Source: Mycolicibacter kumamotonensis
GTDB taxonomy: Bacteria > Actinomycetota > Actinomycetes > Mycobacteriales > Mycobacteriaceae
Assembly: GCF_002086285.1 (NCBI RefSeq)
Contig: NZ_MVHU01000016.1
Span: 1-64,000 of the forward strand
DNA length: 64,000 nt
Direction: 5' to 3'
Shown here: piece after piece, positions 36,395 through 45,685 of the stretch
Layout of the letters: the number at the start of each line of letters is the position of its first letter
Position numbering within the stretch: the stretch's first letter is position 1
The notes under the pieces: generated by a model
What the model saw: the letters and a program-made list of their open reading frames with translations, nothing else
Told to the model about the DNA's origin: nothing
Database searches by the model: none
Made by a program: the position numbers and the translations under genes

Positions 36395-36952
36395 CTAGAC
36401 CTCCAGCAACTCGCCTTCTTTGTGCTTCACCAGTTCGTCGATCTGGCTCACGTACTGCCCGGTGGAGCGGTCCAGCTCCTTCTCGGCGCGGCCGACCTCA
36501 TCCTCGCCGGCGTCGCCGTCCTTGCGGATGCGGTGCAACTCCTCCATCGCCTTCCGCCGGATGTTGCGCACCGCGACCTTGGCGTCTTCGCCCTTGCCCT
36601 TGGCCTGCTTGACCAGCTCCCGGCGGCGCTCCTCGGTCAGCTGCGGCACCGCCACCCGGATCAGCGAACCGTCGTTGCTGGGGTTCAGGCCCAGGTCGGA
36701 GTTGCGGATCGCGGTCTCGATGGCACCCAGTTGGGACGCTTCGTAGGGCTTGATCACCACCAGCCGCGCCTCGGGCACATTGATGCTGCACAACTGGGTG
36801 ATCGGAGTGGGCGAGCCGTAGTAGTCGATGACGATCCGGGAGAACATGCCCGGGTTGGCCCGGCCGGTGCGGATGGTCGCCAAGTCGTCGCGGGCCACCG
36901 CCACGGCCTTCTCCATTTTCTCTTCGGCATCGAAGAGAGCCTCGTCGATCAT
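36395..36952 (-). CDS. frr: Ribosome recycling factor
   Basis: Splits post-termination ribosomes together with EF-G. 185 residues, the standard length. ATG 36952 gives the family start [13 protein letters not shown]. Conserved features are [31 protein letters not shown] and the C-terminal helix with [15 protein letters not shown]. It lies 47 bp after pyrH and 22 bp before cdsA. Confidence 0.98.
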   Translation of the reverse strand: MIDEALFDAEEKMEKAVAVARDDLATIRTGRANPGMFSRIVIDYYGSPTPITQLCSINVPEARLVVIKPYEASQLGAIETAIRNSDLGLNPSNDGSLIRVAVPQLTEERRRELVKQAKGKGEDAKVAVRNIRRKAMEELHRIRKDGDAGEDEVGRAEKELDRSTGQYVSQIDELVKHKEGELLEV

Positions 36953-36999
36953 GTGTGCCGTTCCTCTCCCCCGCAAGCGGGTGGTACCCCACCGAGCTC

Positions 37000-37749
37000 T
37001 CAGGTGGTGACCAGCGTTCCGATCTTCTCACCCGCGACCGCCCGCGCGATATTTCCATCAGTCAGCAGGTTGAACACCAGGATCGGCATGCCATTGTCCA
37101 TGCAGAGGCTGAACGCGGTGGCGTCGGCCACCCGGAGGCCGCGGTCGATGACTTCGCGGTGACTGATCGCGGTGAGCAGTTCGGCGTCGGGGTTCACCCG
37201 GGGGTCCTCGGTGAACACCCCGTCGACCGCCTTGGCCATCAGTACGACCTCGGCGCCGATCTCCAGCGCTCGCTGGGCGGCGGTGGTGTCGGTGGAGAAG
37301 TACGGCAGCCCCATGCCGGCGCCGAAGATCACCACCCGGCCCTTCTCCAGGTGCCGCCGGGCCCGCAGCGGAATGTAGGGCTCGGCGACCTGTCCCATGG
37401 TGATCGCGGTCTGGACCCGGGTGTCGATGCCTTCCTTTTCCAGGAAGTCCTGCAGCGCAAGACTGTTCATGACGGTGCCGAGCATCCCCATGTAGTCCGA
37501 GCGCATCCGCTCCATGCCGCGCTGCTGCAGCTGCGCGCCGCGGAAGAAATTGCCGCCGCCGATGACCACCGCGACCTGCACACCGTCGCGAACCACTTCG
37601 GCGATCTGGCGGGCGACCTGGGCGACGACGTCGGGGTCGAGCCCGACCTGTCCACCACCGAACATCTCCCCACCGAGTTTGAGCAGCACCCGGGAGTAGT
37701 GGGGGCGGCCGGTCGGTGAGACCCGGTCGTTACTCGTCGGCTCCGTCAT
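37000..37749 (-). CDS. pyrH: Uridylate kinase
   Basis: Phosphorylates UMP to UDP in pyrimidine synthesis. 249 residues from ATG 37749, with a Pro/Ser/Thr-rich N-terminal tail as in other mycobacteria. Amino-acid-kinase motifs: [56 protein letters not shown] and [10 protein letters not shown]. It diverges from the ArsR gene across 178 bp, which contain the promoters of both. Confidence 0.98.
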   Translation of the reverse strand: MTEPTSNDRVSPTGRPHYSRVLLKLGGEMFGGGQVGLDPDVVAQVARQIAEVVRDGVQVAVVIGGGNFFRGAQLQQRGMERMRSDYMGMLGTVMNSLALQDFLEKEGIDTRVQTAITMGQVAEPYIPLRARRHLEKGRVVIFGAGMGLPYFSTDTTAAQRALEIGAEVVLMAKAVDGVFTEDPRVNPDAELLTAISHREVIDRGLRVADATAFSLCMDNGMPILVFNLLTDGNIARAVAGEKIGTLVTT

Positions 37750-37883
37750 CAGGCTCCTCGGGCTCCGCGCATGACAGCGCCATCGCGGAAATCGGTCGCG
37801 ACGGCACCTGTCATCCTGCCCTACCGGGCCGGTCAAAGCGTGCCCGGGGGGTGGCGCCGGGAACCCGCGAAGACCACAACAAA

Positions 37884-37897
37884 TGAAAATATTTTCA
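37884..37897. promoter_or_regulatory. Perfect 14-bp palindrome upstream of the ArsR gene, candidate operator
   Basis: TGAAAATATTTTCA is perfectly self-complementary and stands out as AT-only sequence in GC-rich surroundings. Its right half (TTTTCA) could act as a -35 box 17 bases before TATCGT (37915-37920), placing the operator over the promoter of the ArsR-hyc operon. An ArsR dimer repressing its own operon from this site is the simple model; the M. tuberculosis homologue Rv0081 is known to be autoregulatory. Confidence 0.6.
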
Positions 37898-37927
37898 ATT
37901 GATCATTTCGATGCTATCGTCGTACGC

Positions 37928-38257
37928 GTGCCGAACTCGCTGCACCAGGTGAAGGCCGAATTCTTCAAGACGCTGGGACACCCCGCCCGGATCCGGGTAC
38001 TGGAGCTGCTCGCCGATGGCGATCGCACCGTAGGCGAGCTGCTGCCCGAGATCGGGCTGGAGGCATCCAACCTGTCCCAGCAGCTCGGCGTGCTACGGCG
38101 CGCGGGTGTCGTGACAGCGACGAAGGAGGGCAATACGGTGGTCTACTCCATCGCCTCACCGGTGATCACCGAACTGCTCGCGGTCTCACGCAAGGCGCTG
38201 ACCGGGCTGCTCAGCGATCAGGTCGCGATCCTCGACGATCTGCGGGCCGACCAGTGA
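37928..38257 (+). CDS. ArsR/SmtB family regulator (Rv0081-like)
   Basis: 109 residues from GTG 37928. An ATG at 37883 in frame would lie inside the palindromic operator, and the family N-terminus (LHQVKAEFFKTLGHPARIRVLELL) fits the later start. The winged helix includes ASNLSQQLGVLRRAGVV and the wing KEGNTVVYSI. There are no cysteines, so it is not a thiol-metal sensor. In M. tuberculosis Rv0081 is a hub regulator of the hypoxic response and precedes the same six genes. The stop overlaps the next start (GTGA). Confidence 0.92.
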   Translation: MPNSLHQVKAEFFKTLGHPARIRVLELLADGDRTVGELLPEIGLEASNLSQQLGVLRRAGVVTATKEGNTVVYSIASPVITELLAVSRKALTGLLSDQVAILDDLRADQ

Positions 38258-38733
38258 GCTGGCTCACCAGGATCCTGACACTGGGTCGCCTCACCGAGCC
38301 GGCCGGTGCCCGCCCACCGGAGGCCGACGACGCGCCCAGCGAACTGTCCGGCTCGGTACAGATCCGCCATGTCGACGCCGGATCCTGCAACGGTTGCGAG
38401 ATCGAGATCGCCGGCGCGTTCGGTCCGGTGTATGACGCCGAGCAGTTCGGCGCCCGACTCGTCGCATCCCCCCGGCACGCCGACGCACTGCTGGTCACCG
38501 GGGTGGTCACCCGCAACATGGCCGAACCGCTGCGCAACACCGTCGAGGCGACCCCCCAGCCACGGCGGGTCATCGCCTGCGGTGACTGTGCGCTGAACCG
38601 GGGAGTGTTCGCACAGGCCTACGGAACGGTGGGCGCCGTCGGCGACGTGGTTCCGGTGGACGTCGAGATCCCCGGCTGCCCGCCCTCCCCCGACCAGATC
38701 GTCGCCGCACTACGATCGGTGACCGGCAGGTGA
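38254..38733 (+). CDS. Hydrogenase-like small subunit (NuoB/HycG-like, Rv0082-like)
   Basis: 159 residues. The NuoB/[NiFe] group 4 small-subunit fold carries cysteines 45 and 48 (GSCNGCE), 109 and 112 (ACGDCALNRG) and 142 (PGCPPSP), enough to hold the proximal [4Fe-4S] cluster. A ~30-residue hydrophilic N-terminal tail precedes the domain. In the complex it would sit between the large subunit (43748-45223) and the NuoH-like membrane subunit and pass electrons. GTG start at 38254, 4-bp overlaps at both ends. Confidence 0.9.
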   Translation: MSWLTRILTLGRLTEPAGARPPEADDAPSELSGSVQIRHVDAGSCNGCEIEIAGAFGPVYDAEQFGARLVASPRHADALLVTGVVTRNMAEPLRNTVEATPQPRRVIACGDCALNRGVFAQAYGTVGAVGDVVPVDVEIPGCPPSPDQIVAALRSVTGR

Positions 38734-40673
38734 GCGAGTCTCACCCGCAGTTATTGCGCGGCAACGCTTTCGGACCGCTGCTCAGCGGCGCGGCCACCGT
38801 CGGTCTCGGCGCCGCCGGGGTCGGCGTCGGCGTGACCGGCGTGTTCGGCACCCTGCCCGCGATCCGGATCGGCTGGCTGCTTCCGCTGCTGGGCGTGCAA
38901 CTGCGGGTGGAGCCGGTCGGCGGCTTCTTCATGGTGCTGACCGGTGCGGTGGCGGTGGCGGCCGGCCTGTATTGGATCGGTTACTCCCGTCATGAGGGAT
39001 TCGGCGCCGTCCCGCTGACCGCCCTGCCGGTCTTCGTCGTCACGCTGCTGGCCGTTCCGGCGGCGGGGTCGGTGACCACGTTCCTGTTCGCCTGGGAGCT
39101 GATGGCGCTGACCTCACTGGTCTTGGTGCTCACCGATCAGCAGCGCAGCGAAGTACGCTCGGCCGCACTGGTTTACGCGGTGATGACACAGCTGGGCTTT
39201 GTGACGCTGCTGCTGGGGATGGTGATACTGGCGTCGGCCGCCGGCGACGACTTCGCCGGCATCGGCGCGGTGCCCGACGGCGTACGCAACACCGTATTCG
39301 TGTTGACCCTGATCGGTTTCGGCTCCAAGGCCGGCCTGCTGCCGCTGCACGCCTGGCTGCCGCGAGCGCACCCGGAGGCGCCGAGCCCGGTCTCGGCGCT
39401 GCTCAGTGCCGCCATGGTCAATCTCGGTGTCTACGGCATCATCCGCATCGACCTGCAGCTGTTGGGTCCCGGCCCACGCTGGTGGGCCTGGGCGCTGCTG
39501 ATCGTCGGCGGCACATCGGCGGTGTACGGGGTGTTGCAGGCGTCGGTAGCCACCGATCTCAAACGGCTGCTTGCCTATTCGACGACGGAGAACACCGGGC
39601 TGATAACCCTGGCGCTGGGCACCGCGACCTTGTTGGCGGGCGCCGGTTCGCAGCCGGCAGCGGCGGTGGCGCTCACCGCGGCGCTGCTGCACCTGATCGC
39701 CCACAGCGGGTTCAAGAGCCTCGGGTTCTTCGCCGCCGGCTCGGTGCTGGCCGCGACCGGTCTGCGCGACCTGGATCGGCTCGGCGGCCTGGCCCGCCGG
39801 ATGCCGGTCACCACGGTGCTGTTCGGGGTGGCCGCGCTGGGTGCGGCCGGCGTGCCGTTGGGGGCGGGCTTCGTCAGCGAATGGCTGCTGATCCAGTCGC
39901 TGATGCACGCCCGCCCCGGCCACGATGTCACCATCGCGCTGGTGATGCCGTTGGCGGTGGCCGCGGTGGCGCTGACCGCCGGGCTGGGCGTGGCCGCCAT
40001 GGTCAAGGCGTTCGGGATCGGGTTTCTGGCCCGCCCCCGCACCGATGCCGCGGCCGCGGCGCGGGAATCCCCCGGCACGATGCTCGCCGCGATGGCGCTG
40101 CCCGCGGCGGTCTGCGTGGTGCTGGCCGTCGCCCCGGGCGCGGTGGGCCCGATGCTGAACCGGGTGTTCGACACACTGATGGCCGCCGATGCCCCGACGC
40201 TCGGGGTGTTCGTGGGCATGCCGGGCCTGCACGGTTCCATGGCCCCGGGCCTGCTGGCCGCCGTGCTGGCCACCGCCGTAGGGCTGGTGCTGATCGGCTC
40301 CCGGTGGCGCTCGCGGCGACGTCCCAGCCCGGCCACCGTGCCGCTGTGGGCCTGCGGTGCCGACGATCTGACCCCGCGCATGCAGTACACCGCGACCTCG
40401 TTCGCCCAACCACTGCAGCAGGTCTTCGACGACGTGCTGCGCTTCGACACCGACGTCGAAGTCAGCGGCCAGGCGCCGGCTACCTATCTGGTCGACCGGA
40501 TCGCCTACCGGGCGCGGGTCGGCGACGTCATCGAGGACCGCTGGTACACCCCCGTGCTGCGGGGCGTCGCCGCGGCCGCACAGCTGGTCCGGCGTGCCCA
40601 CACCGGCAGCGTGCACCTGTACCTGGCCTACGGCGCGATCGGCGTGCTGATCGCGATGCTGGTGGCGCGATGA
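38730..40673 (+). CDS. Antiporter-like membrane subunit (HyfB/NuoL-M-like, Rv0083-like)
   Basis: 647 residues, about 16 TM segments. It is a proton-channel subunit of the NuoL/MrpA family: FAWELMALTSLVLV (conserved Glu of the TM5 pair), KAGLLPLHAWLPRAHPEAPSPVSALLS (conserved Lys/His) and DLKRLLAYSTTENTG. A C-terminal hydrophilic segment (about 520-600) resembles HyfB proteins. It would couple redox energy to proton or ion movement. GTG start overlapping the previous stop. Confidence 0.9.
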   Translation: MSESHPQLLRGNAFGPLLSGAATVGLGAAGVGVGVTGVFGTLPAIRIGWLLPLLGVQLRVEPVGGFFMVLTGAVAVAAGLYWIGYSRHEGFGAVPLTALPVFVVTLLAVPAAGSVTTFLFAWELMALTSLVLVLTDQQRSEVRSAALVYAVMTQLGFVTLLLGMVILASAAGDDFAGIGAVPDGVRNTVFVLTLIGFGSKAGLLPLHAWLPRAHPEAPSPVSALLSAAMVNLGVYGIIRIDLQLLGPGPRWWAWALLIVGGTSAVYGVLQASVATDLKRLLAYSTTENTGLITLALGTATLLAGAGSQPAAAVALTAALLHLIAHSGFKSLGFFAAGSVLAATGLRDLDRLGGLARRMPVTTVLFGVAALGAAGVPLGAGFVSEWLLIQSLMHARPGHDVTIALVMPLAVAAVALTAGLGVAAMVKAFGIGFLARPRTDAAAAARESPGTMLAAMALPAAVCVVLAVAPGAVGPMLNRVFDTLMAADAPTLGVFVGMPGLHGSMAPGLLAAVLATAVGLVLIGSRWRSRRRPSPATVPLWACGADDLTPRMQYTATSFAQPLQQVFDDVLRFDTDVEVSGQAPATYLVDRIAYRARVGDVIEDRWYTPVLRGVAAAAQLVRRAHTGSVHLYLAYGAIGVLIAMLVAR

Positions 40674-41632
40674 ACGCGATGGCCTACCTGGCGGGTTTCC
40701 TACAGGTCACCGGTGTCATCGCCGGCGCCCCCCTGGTCATCGGTCTGATGCGCCAGATCCGGGCGCGGGCCGAGGGCCGCGTCGGCGCCGGGATCTGGCA
40801 GCCCTGGCGTGATGTGCGCAAACTGCTCGGCAAGCAGATACTCAACCCGCGCGGCACCACCTGGGTGTTCGCCGCGGCGCCGTTCGCGCTGGCCGCCACC
40901 ACGCTGGTCATCGTCGCTACCGCACCGCTGGTGGCCACGGGCTCGCCGCTGGATCCGGTCGCCGACCTGATCACCGTGGTGGGGCTGCTGTTCCTGGGCA
41001 CCGTGGCGCTCACCCTGGCCGGGATCGACACCGCCACCGCGTTCGGCGGGATGGGCGCCAGCCGGGAGATCACCATCGCGGCCCTGGTGGAACCGACCAT
41101 CCTGCTGGCGGTGTACGCGCTGTCGATCCCGGCGGGGTCGGCGAACCTGGGCGCCATCGTCGGCCATACCCTCGACCACCCCGGCCAGGTGGTCTCGTTG
41201 GCCAGCGCACTGGCGTTCGTCGCGCTGGTCATCGTCATCGTCGCCGAAACCGGCCGGCTGCCGGTGGACAACCCCTCGACTCACCTTGAGCTGACGATGG
41301 TGCACGAGGCGATGGTGCTGGAATACGCCGGACCCAAGCTGGCCCTGGTCGAATGGGCCGGCGGCATGCGGCTGACCGTGCTGCTGGCCCTGCTGGCGAA
41401 CCTGTTCTTCCCGTGGGGCATCGCCGGGGCGAATCCGAGCCTGGTCGCGGTGGCGGTGGGCGTCGGTGCGATCGCGGTCAAGGTGGCCCTGCTGGCCGCC
41501 GCCCTGGCCTGCATCGAGGTCTTCATCGCCAAACTACGCCTGTTCCGGGTGCCCGAGTTGTTGGCCGGGTCCTTCCTGTTGGCATTGCTGGCGGTGACGG
41601 CAGCGAACTTCTTCACCGGGGCGGGCGGATGA
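40670..41632 (+). CDS. hycD: NuoH-like membrane subunit (HyfC/HycD-like, Rv0084-like)
   Basis: 320 residues, eight predicted TM segments. It is the subunit that joins the soluble arm to the membrane arm: [13 protein letters not shown] and [13 protein letters not shown] in the first cytoplasmic loop, and the acidic NuoH signature [23 protein letters not shown] (residues about 203-225). The ATG at 40670 overlaps the preceding TGA. Confidence 0.92.
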   Translation: MNAMAYLAGFLQVTGVIAGAPLVIGLMRQIRARAEGRVGAGIWQPWRDVRKLLGKQILNPRGTTWVFAAAPFALAATTLVIVATAPLVATGSPLDPVADLITVVGLLFLGTVALTLAGIDTATAFGGMGASREITIAALVEPTILLAVYALSIPAGSANLGAIVGHTLDHPGQVVSLASALAFVALVIVIVAETGRLPVDNPSTHLELTMVHEAMVLEYAGPKLALVEWAGGMRLTVLLALLANLFFPWGIAGANPSLVAVAVGVGAIAVKVALLAAALACIEVFIAKLRLFRVPELLAGSFLLALLAVTAANFFTGAGG

Positions 41633-42285
41633 CCTACGACAACATGCTGGACCTGGCCGCCGGCGGGGTGCTGCTGGCAGCGGTGCTGGCCGTCTGGCGC
41701 CGCGACCTGTCGGTGGTCGTGCGGGGGCTGCTGGTCGCCCAGGGCGCTGCGCTGGCCGCCATCCCGGTGATCCGCGGTGTGCACGACCATGATCGGGCCC
41801 TGATCGCGGTGGGGATCGGGGTGTTGGCCGTGCGCGCCATCTTGCTGCCCTGGCTGTTGGCCCGGGCGCTGGGCGCCGAACGCCAGGAACGCCGCGAGGC
41901 CACTCCCCTGGTCAGCACCGCGGCATCACTATTGGTGGTCACCGCCCTGGTGGTGGTGTCGTTCACCATCGCCCAGCCGGTGGTCGACCTGCAGCGCAAC
42001 ACCGCAACCAACGCCGCCCCGGCCGCCATAGCCACCGTGCTGATCGCCTTGTACATGATGGCGACCCGCCGCCACGCCATCTCGCAGGCGGTCGGCCTGC
42101 TGATGCTCGACAACGGGATCGCCGCCACCGCGTTCCTGCTGACCGCCGGTGTTCCGCTGATCGTCGAACTCGGCGCATCGCTGGACGTGCTGTTCGTGTT
42201 GATCGTGCTCGGCGTGCTGACCGGACAACTGCGCCGCGCCTTCGGCGGAGTGGACCTGGACCTGCTGCGGGAGCTGCGCGACTGA
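41629..42285 (+). CDS. hycP: HyfE-like membrane subunit (HycP, Rv0085-like)
   Basis: 218 residues with about seven TM segments. It resembles HyfE, whose C-terminal part is NuoK-like ([24 protein letters not shown]. coli HyfE has the same motif with Glu). The N-terminal half is plain hydrophobic with [14 protein letters not shown] in a cytoplasmic loop. It starts by overlapping hycD and ends overlapping hycQ. Confidence 0.88.
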   Translation: MTYDNMLDLAAGGVLLAAVLAVWRRDLSVVVRGLLVAQGAALAAIPVIRGVHDHDRALIAVGIGVLAVRAILLPWLLARALGAERQERREATPLVSTAASLLVVTALVVVSFTIAQPVVDLQRNTATNAAPAAIATVLIALYMMATRRHAISQAVGLLMLDNGIAATAFLLTAGVPLIVELGASLDVLFVLIVLGVLTGQLRRAFGGVDLDLLRELRD

Positions 42286-43751
42286 TGACCTCACTGATGT
42301 TGCTTCCCCTGCTGACACCCGTTGTGGCGTCAGTGTTCTCCCTTGTGGCCGGCTGGCGGCGGCTCAGCGCTGTCATCACGCTGGTCTCGGCGCTGACCAT
42401 TCTCGGGTGCGGCGTCGCCCTGGGATTCCACGTCGGTGACACCGCACACCTGGCACTGGGCGGGCTGCTGCGCGCCGACGCCCTGTCGGTGACCATGCTG
42501 ATCGTGATCGGTGTCGTCGGCAGCCTGGCCACCTGGGCGAGCATCGGCTACGTCGACGCCGAACTGGCCCGCGGAGACACCGATCGGCGTGGCGCCCGGC
42601 TGTATGGCATCCTCACCCCGGCGTTCCTCGCCGCGATGGCTCTTGCGGTGTCGGCCAACAACATCGGCGTGGTGTGGGTCGCCGTCGAGGCCACCACGGT
42701 GGTCACGGCGTTTCTGGTCGGGCACCACCGCAGCCGTGCCGCGCTGGAGGCCGCCTGGAAATATGTGATGGTCTGTTCGGTGGGCATCACCATCGCGTTC
42801 CTGGGCACCGTTCTGCTGCACTTCGCCGCTCGCCACGCCGGCGCCGGCAGTGAGGACGCGCTGCACCTCGACGTCCTGGTGGCGCATGCCGCCGGACTCG
42901 ACCCAGCGGTCACCCGGTTGGCCGGAGCGCTGCTGCTGATCGGCTACGGCGCGAAGATGGGTCTGGCGCCGTTTCACACCTGGCTCGCCGATGCCCACAG
43001 TCAGGCCCCCGCGCCGGTTTCGGCGCTGATGAGCGGGGTGCTGCTGTCGGTCGCGTTCTCGGTGCTGATCCGGCTCAAGCCGATCATCGACGCCGCGGCG
43101 GGCCCGGCTTTCCTGCGGACGGCGCTGCTGGCGGCCGGTCTGGCGACACTGCTCATCGCCGCGCTGCAGCTGACCGTCACCGCCGATCTCAAACGGATGC
43201 TGGCCTATTCGTCGATGGAGACGATGGGCCTGATCGCGGTTGCGGCGGCGGCCGGCACCGCACCGGCGATCGCCGCGCTGCTGCTGCACGTGCTGGCGCA
43301 CGGCGTCGGCAAGACGGTGCTGTTCTTGGCCGGCGGCCAGTTGCAGGCCGCCCACGGCACGACGGCGATCAGCGAGATCACCGCGGTGTTCGGCAGATCA
43401 CGACTGGTCGGTGGGGCGTTCGCGGTCGGGATGCTGGTGCTGCTCGGATTGCCCCCGTTCGCGATGTTCGCCAGCGAGCTGGCGATCGCGCTGTCGCTGG
43501 CCGACGCGCGGCTGGCGTGGGCCCTGGCAGTGGCGCTGGTGGCGCTGGTGGTGGCGTTCGCCGCCCTGATCGCGAACTCCGGCCGCATGCTGCTGGGCGT
43601 GGCCACCGCCGGCGGCCCGAAGATCCAGGTCCCGGGCACGGTGGCGGCCGCACTGGTCGCAGGGGTACTGGTGTCGCTCGCCCTGGGGGTGACCGCGGGC
43701 CCGCTGGCGGGTCTGTTCGCCACCGCCGCAACCCAGCTGGGGGCACTGTGA
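42285..43751 (+). CDS. hycQ: Second antiporter-like membrane subunit (HyfF/HycQ, Rv0086-like)
   Basis: 488 residues, about 14 TM segments, NuoL/NuoN family: VWVAVEATTVVTAFLV (conserved Glu), GYGAKMGLAPFHTWLADAHSQAPAPVSALMS (conserved Lys/His), DLKRMLAYSSMETMG. With the subunit at 38730 the complex has two potential proton channels. It overlaps the large-subunit gene by 4 bases. Confidence 0.92.
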   Translation: MTSLMLLPLLTPVVASVFSLVAGWRRLSAVITLVSALTILGCGVALGFHVGDTAHLALGGLLRADALSVTMLIVIGVVGSLATWASIGYVDAELARGDTDRRGARLYGILTPAFLAAMALAVSANNIGVVWVAVEATTVVTAFLVGHHRSRAALEAAWKYVMVCSVGITIAFLGTVLLHFAARHAGAGSEDALHLDVLVAHAAGLDPAVTRLAGALLLIGYGAKMGLAPFHTWLADAHSQAPAPVSALMSGVLLSVAFSVLIRLKPIIDAAAGPAFLRTALLAAGLATLLIAALQLTVTADLKRMLAYSSMETMGLIAVAAAAGTAPAIAALLLHVLAHGVGKTVLFLAGGQLQAAHGTTAISEITAVFGRSRLVGGAFAVGMLVLLGLPPFAMFASELAIALSLADARLAWALAVALVALVVAFAALIANSGRMLLGVATAGGPKIQVPGTVAAALVAGVLVSLALGVTAGPLAGLFATAATQLGAL

Positions 43752-45223
43752 CGGCTCCGGATTCACGCGCTCAGCGGGTCACCGACACCGAGTTGGCCGA
43801 CGCGGCCGCGGGGCTGCTGGCCGACGGCTTCCGGCTGGCACTGGTGGCCGCCCACGACGACGGCGACGTTCTGCGGGTGGTGTATCTGTTCCTGGCGGGC
43901 CGCCCGGACCGGCGCACCGAGCTGACCCTGACCGTTCCGGCGCAGCAGCCGTCGATTCCCTCCCTGGCCCGGATGTCGTTTCAGGCCGGCCGCTTCGAAC
44001 GGGAGATGCTCGACCTCTACGGGATCACCCCGGTCGGCCATCCGCAGCCACGCCGCCTGGTGCGGCATGCGCACTGGCCCGAGGATTGGCACCCGATGCG
44101 CAACGACGCCGGGCCCCCGCCGGACTTCGTTGCGGCGGGCCGCTTTCCGTTCCTCACCGTGGAAGGGGCCGGTGTCTATGAGATTCCGGTCGGTCCGGTG
44201 CATGCCGGCCTGATCGAGCCGGGTCACTTCCGCTTCTCGGTAGTCGGCGAATCGGTGCTGCGGCTCAAGGCGAGGCTGTGGTTCGTGCACCGCGGGATCG
44301 AGCGGCTGTTCGCCGGCCGGGCCGCCGGCGGCGCCGTCGAACTCGCCGAGCGGATCAGCGGTGATACGTCGGCCGGACACGCGCTGGCGCACAGTCTGGC
44401 CGTCGAGGACGCCCTCGGAGTCCAACTGCCCGATCCGGCGCACCGGTTGCGCGCCCTGCTCGTCGAACTCGAGCGGCTCTACAACCACGTTGCCGACCTG
44501 GGCGCCTTGGCCAACGATGTCGGCTTCGGCCTGGCCCATGCCCACGCCCAGCGCGCCCGCGAGCAACTGCTGCGCATCAACGCCGAGGTGACCGGAGATC
44601 GGCTGCTGCGCAAGGCGATCCGGCCGGGCGGGGTCGTTCTGCAGGCACTCCCCGATCCCGGACGGTTGCAGGCGCTGGCCGACGACGTCGCGGAGATCGC
44701 CGAGCTGACCCTGGGCAACTCGGTGATCTACGACCGGTTCGCCGGCACCTCGGTGCTGCACCGACAGGACGCGGAGGCGCTGGGGACACTGGGCTATGTC
44801 GCACGAGCCAGCGGGCTCGTCACCGATGCCCGCCTCGACCACCCGATGACCGACCTGCCGGTGACCGAGGTGACGGCAACAGCCGGCGACGTGCTCGCCC
44901 GTTACACCGTCCGCCGCGACGAATTCGCCGCCTCGGTGGCGCTGTGCCGCAACCTGATCGACGGTCATAGCGGGCCGATCGATGTCCAGGCGGAGATTCC
45001 CGCGGCGGCCGGAGCCGGGGTCGGCATCGTCGAGGGCTGGCGCGGCACCATCGTGCACCGGGTGGAAGTCGGCGCCGACGGAGCCATCACCCGGGCCAAG
45101 ATCGTCGACCCGTCCTGGTTCAACTGGCCCGCCCTCCCGCTGTCCATGACCGACACCATCGTCCCGGACTTCCCGTTGACCAATAAGAGCTTCAACCTGT
45201 CCTACGCGGGAAACGATTTATAA
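43748..45223 (+). CDS. hycE: Hydrogenase-like large subunit (NuoC-NuoD fusion, HycE-like, Rv0087-like) without NiFe cysteines
   Basis: 491 residues from GTG 43748. Residues 1-125 are the NuoC/HycE N-terminal domain (FEREMLDLYGITPVGHP); residues 145-491 are the NuoD/large-subunit domain (HRGIERLF, ERLYNHVADLG). The site expected to read ERICGIC is ERISGDT (201-207), and the C-terminal DPCxxC region (about 480-486) has no cysteine. The only Cys is at 400, away from either site. It therefore cannot bind a NiFe centre and probably works like NuoD or the Ehr complexes, with quinone or another reactant. Last gene of the operon. Confidence 0.93.
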   Translation: MTAPDSRAQRVTDTELADAAAGLLADGFRLALVAAHDDGDVLRVVYLFLAGRPDRRTELTLTVPAQQPSIPSLARMSFQAGRFEREMLDLYGITPVGHPQPRRLVRHAHWPEDWHPMRNDAGPPPDFVAAGRFPFLTVEGAGVYEIPVGPVHAGLIEPGHFRFSVVGESVLRLKARLWFVHRGIERLFAGRAAGGAVELAERISGDTSAGHALAHSLAVEDALGVQLPDPAHRLRALLVELERLYNHVADLGALANDVGFGLAHAHAQRAREQLLRINAEVTGDRLLRKAIRPGGVVLQALPDPGRLQALADDVAEIAELTLGNSVIYDRFAGTSVLHRQDAEALGTLGYVARASGLVTDARLDHPMTDLPVTEVTATAGDVLARYTVRRDEFAASVALCRNLIDGHSGPIDVQAEIPAAAGAGVGIVEGWRGTIVHRVEVGADGAITRAKIVDPSWFNWPALPLSMTDTIVPDFPLTNKSFNLSYAGNDL

Positions 45224-45253
45224 GGTCTCGCAACGGCTGCGCCGTATGTCAGC

Positions 45254-45682
45254 ATGTTTGATATGGAAGATGTGGACAGCGCCCCGCTGGGCTATCTGCT
45301 GTACCGGGTCAGCTCGGCGCTGCGCCCGCAGGTGTCGGCGGTGCTCGGACCGATCGGGCTGACGCTGCCCGAATTCGTTTGCATGCGGGTGCTTTCGCTT
45401 CGCCCGGGGCTGTCCAGCGCCGAGTTGGCCCGCCACACCAGCGTCACCCCGCAGGCCATGAACACCGTGCTGCACCGGCTGCAGAACCGGGGTGCGGTGA
45501 GCCGGCCGCAGACGGTGCCGTCCGGGCGGGCCCTGCCGGCGACGTTGACCGACGCCGGTCGCGACCTGTTGAAACAGGCCGAAGCCGCCGTGCGGATCGC
45601 CGACGGCCGGGTTCTGGCGGCCCTGACCCCAGACGAGCAGCACCAGTTCCGCCAGATGCTGGAGCGGATCGGCGCGGAGTAG
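45254..45682 (+). CDS. MarR family transcriptional regulator (Rv2887-like)
   Basis: 142 residues with a winged helix: LSSAELARHTSVTPQAMNTVLHRLQNRGAV (residues 56-85) and wing around PQTVPSGRALPATLT. In M. tuberculosis Rv2887 represses a methyltransferase gene and mutants affect drug modification. Only 30 bp separate it from hycE, so read-through from the hyc operon is possible, but synteny (Rv2887-amiC-tsf) shows it belongs to the ancestral block. It converges with the amidase gene, 3 bp apart. Confidence 0.9.
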   Translation: MFDMEDVDSAPLGYLLYRVSSALRPQVSAVLGPIGLTLPEFVCMRVLSLRPGLSSAELARHTSVTPQAMNTVLHRLQNRGAVSRPQTVPSGRALPATLTDAGRDLLKQAEAAVRIADGRVLAALTPDEQHQFRQMLERIGAE

Positions 45683-45685
45683 AGC

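Noticed and set aside
39114..40616. 500-codon open frame opposite the NuoL-like subunit gene
   Set aside because: Same effect: the predicted protein is a low-complexity Arg/Gln/His/Gly string, and the plus-strand membrane protein is well supported.
43748..45223. Functional [NiFe]-hydrogenase or formate hydrogenlyase
   Set aside because: The four cysteines needed for the NiFe centre are absent, and no maturation or ferredoxin subunits are present.
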